Shown here: piece after piece, positions 10,490-22,800 of the stretch | Layout: each line of letters begins with the position of its first letter | Numbering within the stretch: position 1 is the first letter of the stretch | Origin: Charina bottae | Lineage: Eukaryota; Chordata; Lepidosauria; Squamata; Charinaidae | DNA length: 64,000 nucleotides | NCBI GenBank assembly: GCA_023362775.1 | Contig: JALMGJ010000061.1 | Location: 506,001-570,000, forward strand | Reading direction: 5' to 3' | Made by a program: the position numbers and the translations under genes | Notes under the pieces: model-generated | Database searches by the model: none | Seen by the model: only the letters and a program-made list of their open reading frames with translations | What the model was told of the DNA's origin: nothing

Positions 10490-12753
10490 GGAGATGGTAG
10501 GGCAAAGTAAATCCAGTTTAAACACCAAGTTTATGAAAACTGTAATAAAAAGTTACTGAGTCCAACTGGAAAAGCATTGTCATTGTTTAAATAATGTACC
10601 AATCGAAGAGAATTTAATTATTTAAATTTGTACATTAAATAATGTACAAATGATGAAGAAGAAATTGTACAGGGAATGAAGTAAACCAAAATGTCCAGAC
10701 TTAAAAATAAATAACATAAAAATGCCTCTTAGTTAAAACACAATTCTTGGATTTTTTTAAAATACTTCTGAAGATAAAAGTAACTTAACGTGGTACCAAA
10801 ATAAAACTTTGATTATTAGTTTAACACTTTAAAAAAATTAACAATTAGATGCTCTTACATTCAGTAGTGCTAAACCACATAATATTTACATCATGGAATA
10901 TAGTAGCAGGCACAAAAAAATTCCCTATGATCTTTTGGATATACGTATGTTTTTCAATGTTTTTAGATATATTTCTCCCATTTTTGTGTAATACTGAAAG
11001 TAAGCAATATAACCTTAAGATTTTCAAAAATGTATATTACTGTCAACACTTTATATCAGGTCTTGACTAGAACAGTTCAAAATACATCTCCTTTCCAAAA
11101 GTGCACTTATGCATACATCGTAACTCAAGATGGTTAAGGTGCTCTAAAACATATCTCCAATAGTGCATTTCCCCAAGAGGGGAAAAAATCGTAAATTGCA
11201 GTTTGCCATCAAGAGATGCTGCACAGATGCGCTATTCCAGGCGCTCTTAAACTTTTCCGAATCAGTGGGGTTACGACGACGACGGCCCAAATCCTACGGG
11301 GGAGGGCCGGTTTTGCAGGAAGCCGCTCGAGCAACGGATTTCGCTTTGCCCAAACAAAGCCTCAACTTGTTGCAGACGGACAAGAGAAGGTGGCATGATT
11401 TCGGGAGTTGTGCTGTGATGTGCGAAACTCTGGACAACCCCCGGCGGAACGTTCTACGCCCCCCAGGCATCCAGAGCCAGGAAATATTATTTTTTCAAGC
11501 CAACCCGGCTGGGGGGCTTTCATCGCAGTCCCTTCACATTCCTCACTGCTAAAAGAGATAAGTGAAGCAGCATTTTGCACAGCCCCCCCGGAGAGCTCGC
11601 AGATGGGCTTCCGGGGGCCCAACTGGGGCTGCACCCAACACCCCCGTCCTTCCACTTTTGGGAGCAGCCTCAGTTGGGCCCCCGGAAGGGGGAGGGGGCC
11701 CTTCACACTGGAGCCAATACAGCCTCACCCGACCCTACGCCCCCATCCTAAGCCAAGGGCGGATGGCCAGATGTTATTCCCGTGGGAACTGACTGCAGGA
11801 AGGGGCCTTAACGGTCCCACAGAGCCCAAAGCGCCTTCCAGCCAGCGGCTCCTTCCAGGGACAGACCTTTGCAGGCAGTGCAAGCAGGACGCTACCCGTT
11901 CCTTCTCGCATGCATCCATTCCAGGAAAAAACAGCAGCTATCTTCATCATCATCATCTTCATCATCATCATGACAACATTCTTCCAACATCATCAGAGGC
12001 TCTAAAATGCATTTTTGTGCTTTAAAAATATGAAAAACAAATGCTTACCTTTAAAAAAAATGCTCTCAAACACCTAACTGAACAGGATTGCAGACGTCAT
12101 TATCTTCCTTAGCTGAAACATAACCACTTTGACAGAAACTGGTTTTGGCAAAGAACAGCGGACCCCCTGAAATCTCACTTTGGCTTTAAATTCATTTGCA
12201 GGGGGAGGGAAGAAAAGAACTCCAGGGATTCAACTTAGGGTAAAACACCTTTCCCTGGTCTGCCTCCTTCTCAATGAGTTGAGTGAATCAAGACTACCAC
12301 GCCAAGGATTCCTAGACCAGACATCTGGAAGGCCCGGGTGGGCTTATCTGAATCACCGGGAATCTATGAGCGCAAGCAATTTTAAAACGTGCTTTGCAAG
12401 CCTTTGTTTTTCACCTCTTCCGCAAACCAAATGCCCAAATGAAATGCTTTGTTTACCCTCCTTCCAGCCCAGGGAGAAGTTAAGGGCACACCACTTTCTT
12501 GGCACCAAAGGATAGGAAATGAAGTGGAATTCTCACCCAACCTCCTTGGGGTTTAAATGTTCCCCTTGCACGAGGGAAGGTGAAGTTGCTTATCCTTTAA
12601 AATATAATAAATATGAGCAGCTGAACTAAGATTCTCACACTAAACACAAACCTCTCGGAGAGCCTAGAACGTAGCAGTTCTGAAGCCACGTAGCTCTGTC
12701 ACGTTTCTATCAGCTGCTATTCCCCGGGGTGCCCTTTAGCTGCCTCTGGAATG

Positions 12754-12786
<33 letters not shown>
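12754..12786 (+). repeat. (AC)n microsatellite
   Basis: About 16 uninterrupted AC dinucleotides within the inferred GRK3 3'UTR (GT repeats in the transcript). Confidence 0.9.
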
Positions 12787-12788
<2 letters not shown>

Positions 12789-14351
12789 CTAAATTATCTA
12801 GGCTAATCTGAACAATAGCTTAATCTCTGCCACAACTAGGGGAGTGCATCCAACAGCATGGTCCATCGAGTCTCAGCTGGGCAACATTTCCTTTCTGCAA
12901 AGCTGATTCCCCCGCCCCCTTAAAGCAATCTTGCATTGCTTCCACAGAAGTTGCATCTTCCTCTTCACAAAAACCTCGGGGGGGGGGCACACCTTGAAAC
13001 GTGGCTAGAAAGCACAGTGCTTGTTAAAAGACGCTCTCCTAAATAATGCAACGGAAGAGCCCCCCCCCATCCTCTCTCTGGTGGAAGAAATCGAGGGAGG
13101 CAGGGAACAGCCAGCGAGCCCCCCCCCCCCGCCTGGTCCGTTGCAGGCTGCCAGCTGGCCAGCCCAAGAGGCCCAAACTCCTGGGCCCCGGGGTGGACAC
13201 AGAGCTGATAATCCAAGGGGAGGCCCTCCTGTTTTTAAACAAATGCTGTAATTTCAGTTCCGCTGCAAATACAGACTCACGAAGAGTCTTCAGCACTTTA
13301 AACACAGCCCTGCTGTTTAGCAGACAGCATTCCTGATGCCTGAACTCTGAAGTTCCTCGCAGAGGCAAAAAAAGGGCTATCCTTCTCTCTGCCCTCTGCC
13401 TAACGCCCAGAGATCATCGGGCACTGTGGCCAGATTCTTGGCTGCAGCGACACCCCCCCCCCCATTCCTTTCCAGCCCCTCCACAGGAAGGACCAGGGGA
13501 GGCCGGTGACTTGTGCATGTGAATTTAGGGCCCTGCAACGGGGGCCCTTCGCAGAGTACTTTCAAAGGCCGCCTGCCAGAACGGGGCTTCGAGGACTTCT
13601 CAAGGCCAACTCACTAAACCCAGGCAAAAGTGGCACAAGAGGAGAAGGGGGAAGGGCTGGCACGGTGCCATCACACCAGCCGATTCACACTCAAACGGCC
13701 TTCTGGCTCTAGAGTCGGGGGGCTCTTTGGGGCCCCCTTGCAAGAGCAACTTTCTTCAAACATTCAGACCACAGAAACTGCCGTGAAACAAGAACCAGGT
13801 TTCAGAGCCAGCAAGCGGCAACGCTGACGCACGGCTACCAAGCCCACCCACCCGTTGGGGGTGGGTTCCAAGGTTATCTTCCCAAAGGGAGGAAGGGTCG
13901 GCTTCTCCAGGGCCAGCTTCTGCAGACCCCACAGATCCGCTCGGCGCCTTCTCCGCGGCCGGGCCCTTAGCAGCCTCCCGAGACCCGACGGGGAGGGGGG
14001 CGGAAACACCAGGAGGGCTGCAAGAGGGTTGAGCCGGGTGACCCAGCTGCCCGAAAGCTCGTTCTGGCATTCACACGCCCCACGTCTGACTACTGGAGTT
14101 GTTTAGCATGTTTTTTTAAAGTGCCACTAAACCACTGGAGATGGAGAAGAGTCGTGAGAGTGTTCATCATGCACCTCTCCCGTGGCACCACTTGTGTACG
14201 AAGAGGAAGTGCACGGGCACCCATCTCTCCAGAGTCCAGCGTCTACTTGCACCAGCCCAGCCACAGGTCAAAGGAGCAGAACCCGCGGCAGGTGCTGGCA
14301 GGACGGGCGGGAGACGAGACGAGACGAGAGTCCAGAGTCACTTTTGCCTAA

Positions 14352-14353
<2 letters not shown>

Positions 14354-14392
<39 letters not shown>
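14354..14392 (-). repeat. GRK3: (CTG)13 trinucleotide repeat in the GRK3 3'UTR
   Basis: Thirteen perfect AGC units on the plus strand read as GCT/CTG units on the GRK3 transcript strand. They start about 400 bases beyond the stop codon. The tract is pure, without interruptions. Confidence 0.9.
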
Positions 14393-14393
<1 letters not shown>

Positions 14394-14789
14394 CAAGACT
14401 GGAAGCCACACGAAACATTTCAGGTCCGGTTGCTCAGAGCGTGTGAAGAGAACACCCCAGTGGGGCCCGGGGCCCAGACGTCTCTTGCGGCAGGTGGACC
14501 AGCCGGGGAAGAATCTCTGTGCCCCGGAGGTCTGTGCCCCAGAGCGCCACCCCTGTCCCGGGCCCCAGAACGCAGCAGGCAGTCGCCATCTCCGATGCCA
14601 GGGCCGGGCGGCTGGGCTCCTCCGGGCTGTGCTGCAGCATTTCCCCCTGGGTCGCACCGCCTGGCGGGCGGGGGCCCCTTCCGCTCCTCCCTGCCCAGCA
14701 CTGCCCGGGCTCTGCCCTTCGCCCGGAAGAGAGGACAGCCGGGCCACAGGGCGGCCCAGGCCCGCCAGCCGGTCTCTCTCCCCAAGCCC

Positions 14790-16826
14790 CTACAGGCCGT
14801 TGCTGTTCCTGTGGCTCAGAGGGGGCTTGCTGAGCTCCACCCCTGCGGAACGGGATTTATTCAGGAACTTCGGGGCCCTCCGCAGCAGCTTCTGCGCCTC
14901 CATGAACGCTTCCGTCAGCTCCTTCTTCCACTGCACCAGCTCGGGGTCACTCTAGGAGAGGAACAAACCGGCGCTTCAGCGCCCACAGCCTGGCAACGGA
15001 GCGGTCCTGATGCGCCGACGCACCGCTGCCTGGGGAGGGTGGGACTGGGGGAGGAATCCGTGGTGCCCCGGCTGAAGCGCCGTCTGGTTCGGCCTCCAGC
15101 GCGCCCCGTGCGAGGCTCACGGCTGAGGGCTTTAGCCTCAGCCTCCGTTCTCCAGCCCGCAAACGGTGCAGCGGTGAAAGAATGCTCCTTCCGGAGACTT
15201 GCTGCTCTCCTGACTACGGAGCACGGGGCTCTGGGGATGCAGCAAGCTTGGTCCCCGGGACGTTTGGCCCGGGAGCTCTGCTGCTTGGCACAGACCGGAC
15301 CCAACATCTCTGCCACGCAAAGCACGGCCCCCCAAACCTTCCGATGGCACCTCCGCCACCAAACCCGGCACGCCCTTTAGTTAATAAGGGTTACGGATCA
15401 GAGGCGAGTCGCGTTCTCAGCAGGACCTGCTCAACTTCCCGATGGCGAAAGAGCCTCAAAACGGGAGGGGGCGGCACAGGCGCTTTCCCGGAAATAAGCC
15501 CCTCGCCACCTGCGCAGGGGTGTGGCTGATGGCCCCGAGCCAGCCCGCCCCGGTTACCTCGCACTGCAGGACGAACTGCTTCCCTCCTTTAATCCTGAGC
15601 AAGATGCACTTCTTGTCCTTGATCTGCGTTTCCTCCACGGAGAGAATCTGCTCCATCGTCAGCAGGTTTTGCTGCGGGGCGAAAGGAATCCAGAGGTTTG
15701 CCCACCCTTCGGAGCAGAGCGCGGCGGGGGCAGCCTGGGGCCGCGAGGGGCGCCCACTCACCCGGGACTCCCCCTCTCCTCGCCACTCCAGCCGGTTCGG
15801 GAAGAGGTAGAAGTAGCGCCGCTGCCACTGCGTCAGGAAGGGGTTCCCCAGCTTCAGCATGTAGCCGTGCACGAGGCAGTCTTTCCCCAGGGCGTAATCT
15901 GCGGCGGGAAAGCGCGCGTGAGGGCCCCCGCCCTGACATTCTCCGCGGCCGGCTTTGCGGGCTTCGGAAAGGTCTGGAAAACTCCCTGCGGGGCGGAGCA
16001 GGAGTGGGGGCTGGGGAGGGGCCACCCTTGAGCCGGGGGGAGGGCTTCCGGACAGTGCCTGGGCTGCCCGGCGGGAGAGTGGCTGCCGCCTTCCTAACCG
16101 TTGGCAACTAGGTGAGCAGGCCGGTGCGGCCGGTCTTTGGCCCGGGCTCTCCGGGGCCTTTCCCTTCCGACAGCAGAAGGACTCTCAGCTGACGCGGCTC
16201 TTGGGCGGAGGGCACTGAAGGACACCCCTAAGCGCCCACTGGCACTGCTCCCCTGCCCGCCCGACCTTTACGGCTGGATCCGGGAGCTGTTGCCGGCAGC
16301 AGACCAAGACGGTGCACCTTTGCCCCAGCAGCCCCCAGGAGACAAACGCATCTCAGTGTCCCCTACGAAGGGGCGCCTGGAAGGGGCTCGTCTCTCCATC
16401 CATCCTCTGAATCCCCCCCCAAGCTCGCCCCTTCCCCCGGTGCCGCCACCCTTTCGAGCCATAGCCGAGGCTGGGCACGTACCTCCCCACCTGGGGGGCT
16501 CTTAGAGAACGCACGTCTGGTAAAGAAGCCCAGCGAGCTACGGGCCGCTCTGCACTCCCTGGGAAAGAGCCCCATCCTGGGCAGGAGGCAGTTCAGTGGC
16601 CCAACCTGCCCACCGTGAGCGGCCCCCGGGGGGGTCCCCGGGGCAGCAGAGCCCAGCACCCACCTTCCTCGTGGCCCAGCTGCTTGTTCTTCGCCCGCTT
16701 CCGCATCTCCGCTTTGTCCGTGTCCGCATTCACCGCCTCGTACACCGTCTCGGCCACTTCCTGCTGCCAGCGCTCGGAAATCACCAGGGGAAAGTTCTTG
16801 TACAGCTCTTGGTCGCTCTCCAGCAG
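14790..16826 (-). CDS. GRK3: GRK3 exons 18-21, PH domain and Gbeta-gamma-binding C-terminus
   Basis: Exon 18 ends [12 protein letters not shown]. Exon 19 starts the PH domain with [18 protein letters not shown] and the basic [16 protein letters not shown] strand. Exon 20 is [20 protein letters not shown]...QFVLQCE. Exon 21 carries [20 protein letters not shown], the C-terminal helix, and the Gbeta-gamma-binding stretch [14 protein letters not shown] before the tail and stop at 14792-14790. This part distinguishes GRK2/3 from the other GRKs. Confidence 0.96.
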
Positions 16827-19800
16827 CTGGTGGGGAGGGAGAGGGGAGACAGGGCTCACCTCCAGAGCCTGCCAGCGATGCGCGGCTCGTCCGCAGCGGC
16901 ACCACGCTAGTCCTCAAGAGCCCCCCCGGCCTTCGACCCCCATGAGCTGCGGTTCCGCCCAGCAGACCATCCTCCCCCCACCCTAAGCCCCCGGCCACCT
17001 TAATGCCCTTTGTGTCTTCTTCATCGAAGGAGCCGATGTCAAAAGCATCCGCTGCGTTCACTTCTCCCCTCGGGGGAATCAGGGGCGGGCAGTACTGCCA
17101 AGGCAAGGGGAGCAGAGTTACGGATCTGCCACCCGGGGAGATGCAGGACCGGGAGGTCCCCGGGCGACCTGTGGCACGGAGGGTTGCAGCTGTGGCTCAC
17201 CTTTTGCAGGTAAACATGCTGCCAGTCGATCCCTTGGAAGAAAGGGTGCGCTTTGACTTCCTGGGCACTGTGGGAAGAAGCACAAACACAAGCCAGCTTC
17301 ACAGCCCCGAAGCCGCACACCTGCCCTGTCTCCTATTCGGAGCGGCTGGTCCGGCCCCCACAGTAGGAAAGATAGAGGTCTTAGAGGACCAATGCCAGGG
17401 GCGTGGGAGAGAGAGTTCAGCCGCAGGTGCCCGCCATGCCAGGATCCACCTGATACCCTAGGCAGGCAAGGCGGGGGGCTCTGGGAAGATTTGGGCTGGG
17501 CACACCAAGGGTCTCCCTTGGAATAAGGCATTTGGGTCCCTGGCTGAGAGAGTCCCTCCGCAGCCGGTGGACTGTGCATCTCTACTCAGCAGCGGTCAGT
17601 GGGACCTCCTTCCATGCGTGAGCAGCTCAAATTATTTGCATGACGCAGCATAAGGATGTTTCTTCTTTAAAAAAAACCAGGCTTCTTTAGCCAACTCGAC
17701 TGGGTGAGTAACTGAACCACCCCAGCCCTCGTCCCCCCGCTTAAGACTCACCCACCACCTTGGCAGCCGAGCCTCTTGGAAGTGTCTCGCTGGAGAAGCC
17801 CCTCCAGGACGGACTTGAGTTCGGGAGAAAAGGAGTCCGGCAATTCCACGTTCTGGGGAGAAAGCAAAGGCTAAAGGCTCCCGGAGCTGGACCTGCCCTC
17901 CACCACAAGTTTAAGATCTTCCAAATGCCCGCCGGCCCACCCAGTGGATCCCCCAGAACGGGAGCCAGGTGTACCCCACAGGGCTTCTGGTGCAGAATTC
18001 CCCCCTCTGAAGCCGGTCCCAGAGCACCTTCCCACGGGCTGGAGAATGGCGGCCAAAGCACATTCAGATTAAATGTCATGCCTTTAATTACGTTGTGAGT
18101 TTACATGTAGTCCTCGCTTAACGACCGTTCATTTAGTGATGGTTCGGACTTACAACTGTGCTGAAAAACCGATTTGTGGCCGGTCCTTGCACTTACAACC
18201 GTCGCAGCATTCCCTGCAGTCACGTGATCACGATTCAGGCGCTTGGCAACCAGTTCGCATTTACGACTGTTGCAGCATCCCACAGTCATGTGATCACCAT
18301 TTTCGACCTTCCCAGCCAGCTTCCGGCAAGCAAAGCTGATGGGAAACCACGTGGTTCGCTTAATGACTACATGGTTCACTTAACAACCGTGGTTATTCGC
18401 TTAACGACTGCCGCAAAAAAGGCCATAACATCGGGTCAGATTCGCTTAATGACCGCTTCACTTAGCAACCAAAATTCCGGTCCCAATTATAGTTGTTAAG
18501 CAAGGACTACCTGTACTTGGGGGAAAAGCTCCTAAGCCCAGGAATACAATACAATACAATAAAATGCATGATGCTGATGATGATATTTCTGTTCACGTTT
18601 TTAAAACTGCTTGGTGAAGTTGATCATAACGAAGAGGCAACGTATGAAACGCTCGAAGCTGACTTGAAAAGGGGTCCGTGCAAAGAAACGGGGATGTGAC
18701 CCGGCTTGAAACACAGGCCGCTCAGGCCGCTGCTTACCACGGTGAGCGTCATGCGGTCAATCTCGTGCTTGTCCTTGGTCTTGTGCTGCCTGAAAGGGCT
18801 GTGCCTGCCGAAAGAAGGAAACGGAAAAAGCAGGTTCAGCAGGGCAGGGAGAAAAAAAAACTGGGGGAAGCACCCTAACTCCCCAAGACAGACAGGAGAC
18901 CAAAGGGCTCACAGGTATGGAGAATAAATCCAGGAGGTGCGTTTAGGGGACCCCCATCCCGGACAGATGCGCCCAGTGACACACACCGAAACGTCTGCAC
19001 CCCAAAACACCAGCTTTACCGAGAGGAAGAGGGACGGAGGCTCTGGTTCAGGGTTTCTCAACCTTGGCAACTTTAAGGTGTTTGGACTTCAGCTCCCAGA
19101 ATTCTATCCCAGGACTTGCATTTCCGCTCAGCCGTAAATCCAAGGTTCTGTCATCTCATGCCTTACCACCAAATCAGGCCTAATGGCAACCTCCCAGCCG
19201 AGAGGGCTCAGTCGGTCCGAGAGGGCAGGACTCACCCTCTGAGAAGTTTGAAGAGCATGCACCCCAGGGAGAACCAGTCGGCAGTGCTGTCATACGCCGT
19301 TCCCTTCTGCAGCACCTCCGGAGCCATGTAGCCGTGAGTTCCACTGGGTAAAGGGATGAAAACACGTGGATTTGTGGCAAGGTCCCCAGAAGTGGCCAAG
19401 AGCAGCCTGCGGGGTAACTTTGCAAGACCATCGAGAACCCAGCCCCGACATCTGGGCCAACCCCTTGGAGCAGCAGAGGCGGAGCTACCGGCTCCTTGGC
19501 CAAGGGGCCCCAGGGCCGAACCCTGGCATCGCCCGCTGAAAGGATCGAGGGGCAGCTGCTGAGGGAGGGCTGGGTCTAATCCCGCAGGCGAAGCCTTGCG
19601 GAGCGCGTCACGCTCTACTCACACGCTGGCGTGGGGCTTCTTTTTGGAGAAATCGCAAGCCAGACCCAGGTCAGATATCCTCACATGACCGTGCTCGTCC
19701 AGGAGAATATTCGCCGGCTAGAAAGAAACCGAGAGGCCCTTGTTACTCTGCAGCAAGGAGAGGCTTCCCGATGGAACAGGTGCAAACACAACCCCGTGCC

Positions 19801-22800
19801 AAGCCCAGGGGTGGGCAAGAGCAACTGTGGACGGTCTCTGTAAAACCCAGAACCTTGCGGACTTTGGTGCCAACCAGCGCCGGCCTGGAGAAAGAGCTCC
19901 CTCGGCAGACAGGCCTGTTGTGCTCTTTGGAGGAACTGTGACAGTCACCGCTTCCAACACAATCCTGCCGCTTTCTTGCCACCTCCATTTCAGGCCGCAA
20001 CAAGGAATGCCCAGGATGAGACCTCTTCAGGGATGCCTGCCAGCGGCCGTTTTGCCAAAGCCGCCAGTTACTTGCCTTGGCCTCCCTGGAGCCGTTTCGC
20101 CTCCCAGCAGGAGTTACCTTCAAGTCTCGGTAGACCACGAAGCGGCTGTGCATGTGCTCGAGCCCGAGGATGATCTCGGTAGCGTAGAAGCGCATCTCCT
20201 TCTCCGAAAACACCCCGTGCTGGGAGAGGTGGTAATGCAGATCTCCACCTAGGGCCAAGAAGGTCCAACTTCAGCAGCAGATCTCTGTGCGGAAAATCCT
20301 GGGTTCAATCTGAACCGTCCCCACCCTGCGTGGAGGACTTGGGGTGGCCTTAGAGACAACCGTGGAGAGCCCTGCCACGGCAGCCGGCAGCCTGGGCCGT
20401 CTCCGCCAGGGATCGACCGCTTTGCACGTGCCCAAGAGACCCACCGAGCCTCCCTTGCTGCTGGCGTGCAGGAGGCCAAGCCAGACCCGCCTGACTCTAC
20501 CCTGCGGTACAGAATCGGGGCTGCGGCCTCTGCCCAGCAGGGCTGGACTTGCCCAGCCACCTGGACGCCGTCCCCCCTCCAGCCCCCCAGCCCTCGCCCT
20601 CGTTTACCATTCATCAGGTCCAGAATGAAGCAGAGCTTGTCGGGCGTGTGGAAGGCGTACGTCATGCACACGATGAAAGGACAGTCCTGGGCGGGTAGAG
20701 ACCGAGATTGGCACATTCAGAGCCCCTCCCAGCCAGGGTGTCTGTGCCATCTGCAGGGAGAACGTCTGGCCTGAAAGAGGCCGGGGAAGCCCAGGAGCCC
20801 CCCGCAGGGCACAGGCACAGGGCCCCCCACCCACCACGAGGGGCTCTAAGCCGGGCATGGAAGGTGAGGTGGCCCCTGCCAGCTCCTCTCCCCGCCTTTG
20901 GACATGCCTGCCCGGCTCCAGACGGGGCCTGACCCCTTTTGGACTGACCAAACCGGGGGCCCCAATGATGGCAGAGTTATAGACTAGCTTGATGATCCCC
21001 CAGGATTCCTGCAAGAGTGAAATCGGGGGAAGTAGTGCAGAAGCGCATCAGGCCCCTCTCTTGCCAGCTGCTCCGAAAAGGCCTGCAGCTTTTCCACAAG
21101 AGCCTTCTGTAAATCCACACAAGTCAACTGTAAACTGTCAGCACTCCCAAAAGGTTCTCTCTAGAAACTGAGAAGGCCCCCCACCCGGAGGAGCGGGGGA
21201 TAAAGCCGCCCTGGCCCTTGTTCCTCTGAGGCTGGAGTCGAGTTTAGGGATGAGGAATCTGAGCCACACGGAGATTCCTCCGTCTCCGTCCTTTCAGGCC
21301 ACGCTGACCCATCTGACACCCTTCCCCAACAGGCTCCTCAGAAGTCAGAAGCCCTCCCTGGATCACGGCCGAGGCCATCTCGCCCAGCTGCCCGCGTCCC
21401 TCCCCCGCTGGCCAATTCCTACGCTGTGGCCCCCAGACGTGGCATCGAGCAGCAGGCGTCTGGCCAACGGCAGCCCTTGATCTGTCCCTCACCTGGCACG
21501 AATGCGCCCACGGCAGCCATCCCCGCCCCCCAGAGGTGCTGCCCCCAACTGCCAGCCCTCGCAGCCTTAGGCCCTGCTGGCCGGGGCTTATGGGAGCTGG
21601 AGGTCAACGTGCCTCAGACAGAAAGCAGCCGCGGTAATCTCAGGCTGCCCTGGCGGGTTCCAGCCTAGAAGTCTAGCTTTGGCTCCCGCTGGCCAGGTTG
21701 GCAGCCCAGTCTCTCTGCCCAGGCGTGGCTTCTTCCCTTGAGGCAAGATCTCCCCGTTGTCCCTTGCCCCGCAGCCTCGGACCCAACCTGGCACGATGGC
21801 AGCGCACTCACCCCGGTGCTGACGAGGGAGAGCATGATCCGCTCGTTCAAGGCCAGCGTTTCCCCTTGTTTCATCTTGATCCTCTTCTTGTCCAAACATT
21901 TCATCGCGTACCTAAAACGTCGTACAACGAGGCTAAGGGGGGCTCCCCAATCCTCGGAGGCCGCTAGAGAGGCCACGGAAGTACCCTGCCAGCAGCTTCT
22001 AACGGAAAGGGCAGGGCCCGTCTCCTCGCCTGCTCCCAGATCCCTCACCCAGAGGCAGAAAGGACTAAGCATTCAGTTGCATTTTTATGCTTTGGGCATA
22101 AAAATTGAGAAAACCTATGGGCCACCACTCCACACACACACACACACACACACCCCTCTTCCCACGCTGCCGCCCTTCCCAGATCAGCCAAAGCACAACT
22201 CAAACAACAGGGCAAGGTGTCCTTTCAAAGAGAAAATGTTCTTCCAACTTCTGGAGCACCGGGAGAATTATATTCGCAAGGCGGTAGCCCCCACCCCCTC
22301 TGACTGCTCTGTTTTCAGTGGCTTTCCCTGCAACAACTCCAGTGTCTCTCATTGTGAATGCAAGCAACGCAACTGACATTTTCCCTGTGTCTGCTTTGCG
22401 GCAGCCGTAGACCTCTCCAAAGCCTCCTCTCCCGATGATCCGATGGACGCTGAAGTCATTCATGGTCAGCTGCGGAGAGAAGAGGGCAAAATGGAGCCAT
22501 TCGCCTCCCAAGCTCAGCTTCACAGGGACGCTTTTGCCCTTCAGAACCTGAGCGAAAGACCGACGCTTCCTGTGGGGGAAACCCTGTGGGGACGGCCCAA
22601 GAGCCAAACGCACGAGGGCTTCAGGGGACAGAGGGCACGTGTGGAATGGGGGGGGGGGTTCAGTCAAGCACAGGAGCCAGGGCTCAAAGCTGCATCTGCT
22701 GTGCAGGGGGGAACGGTCCTCTTCCCCACAACGCTCAGAAACCGCGTCTTCATGCCAGGTAAACAGAAGCGTGGATTTGGGGCCAGCTAGCAAGGAGTCC

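Larger units (their letters stand above)
10465..14789 (-). other. GRK3: Inferred GRK3 3'UTR
   Basis: Sequence from the GRK3 stop codon to the AATAAA at 10484-10489. No other gene was recognised in it. The proximal part is GC-rich and holds a (CTG)13 tract in transcript sense. The middle holds a CA/GT microsatellite (12754-12786) and a CAT/CTT stretch (11943-11971). The distal 700 bp is AU-rich, with short palindromic TTAAATAATGTAC motifs and a TGTAAATA (Pumilio-type UGUANAUA) match at 10890-10883 on the transcript strand. The extent is inferred only from base composition and the poly(A) signal. Confidence 0.45.

Noticed and set aside
14354..14392. Polyglutamine-coding CAG repeat
   Set aside because: It lies after the GRK3 stop codon. 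The transcript strand reads CTG, and no coding exon covers it.
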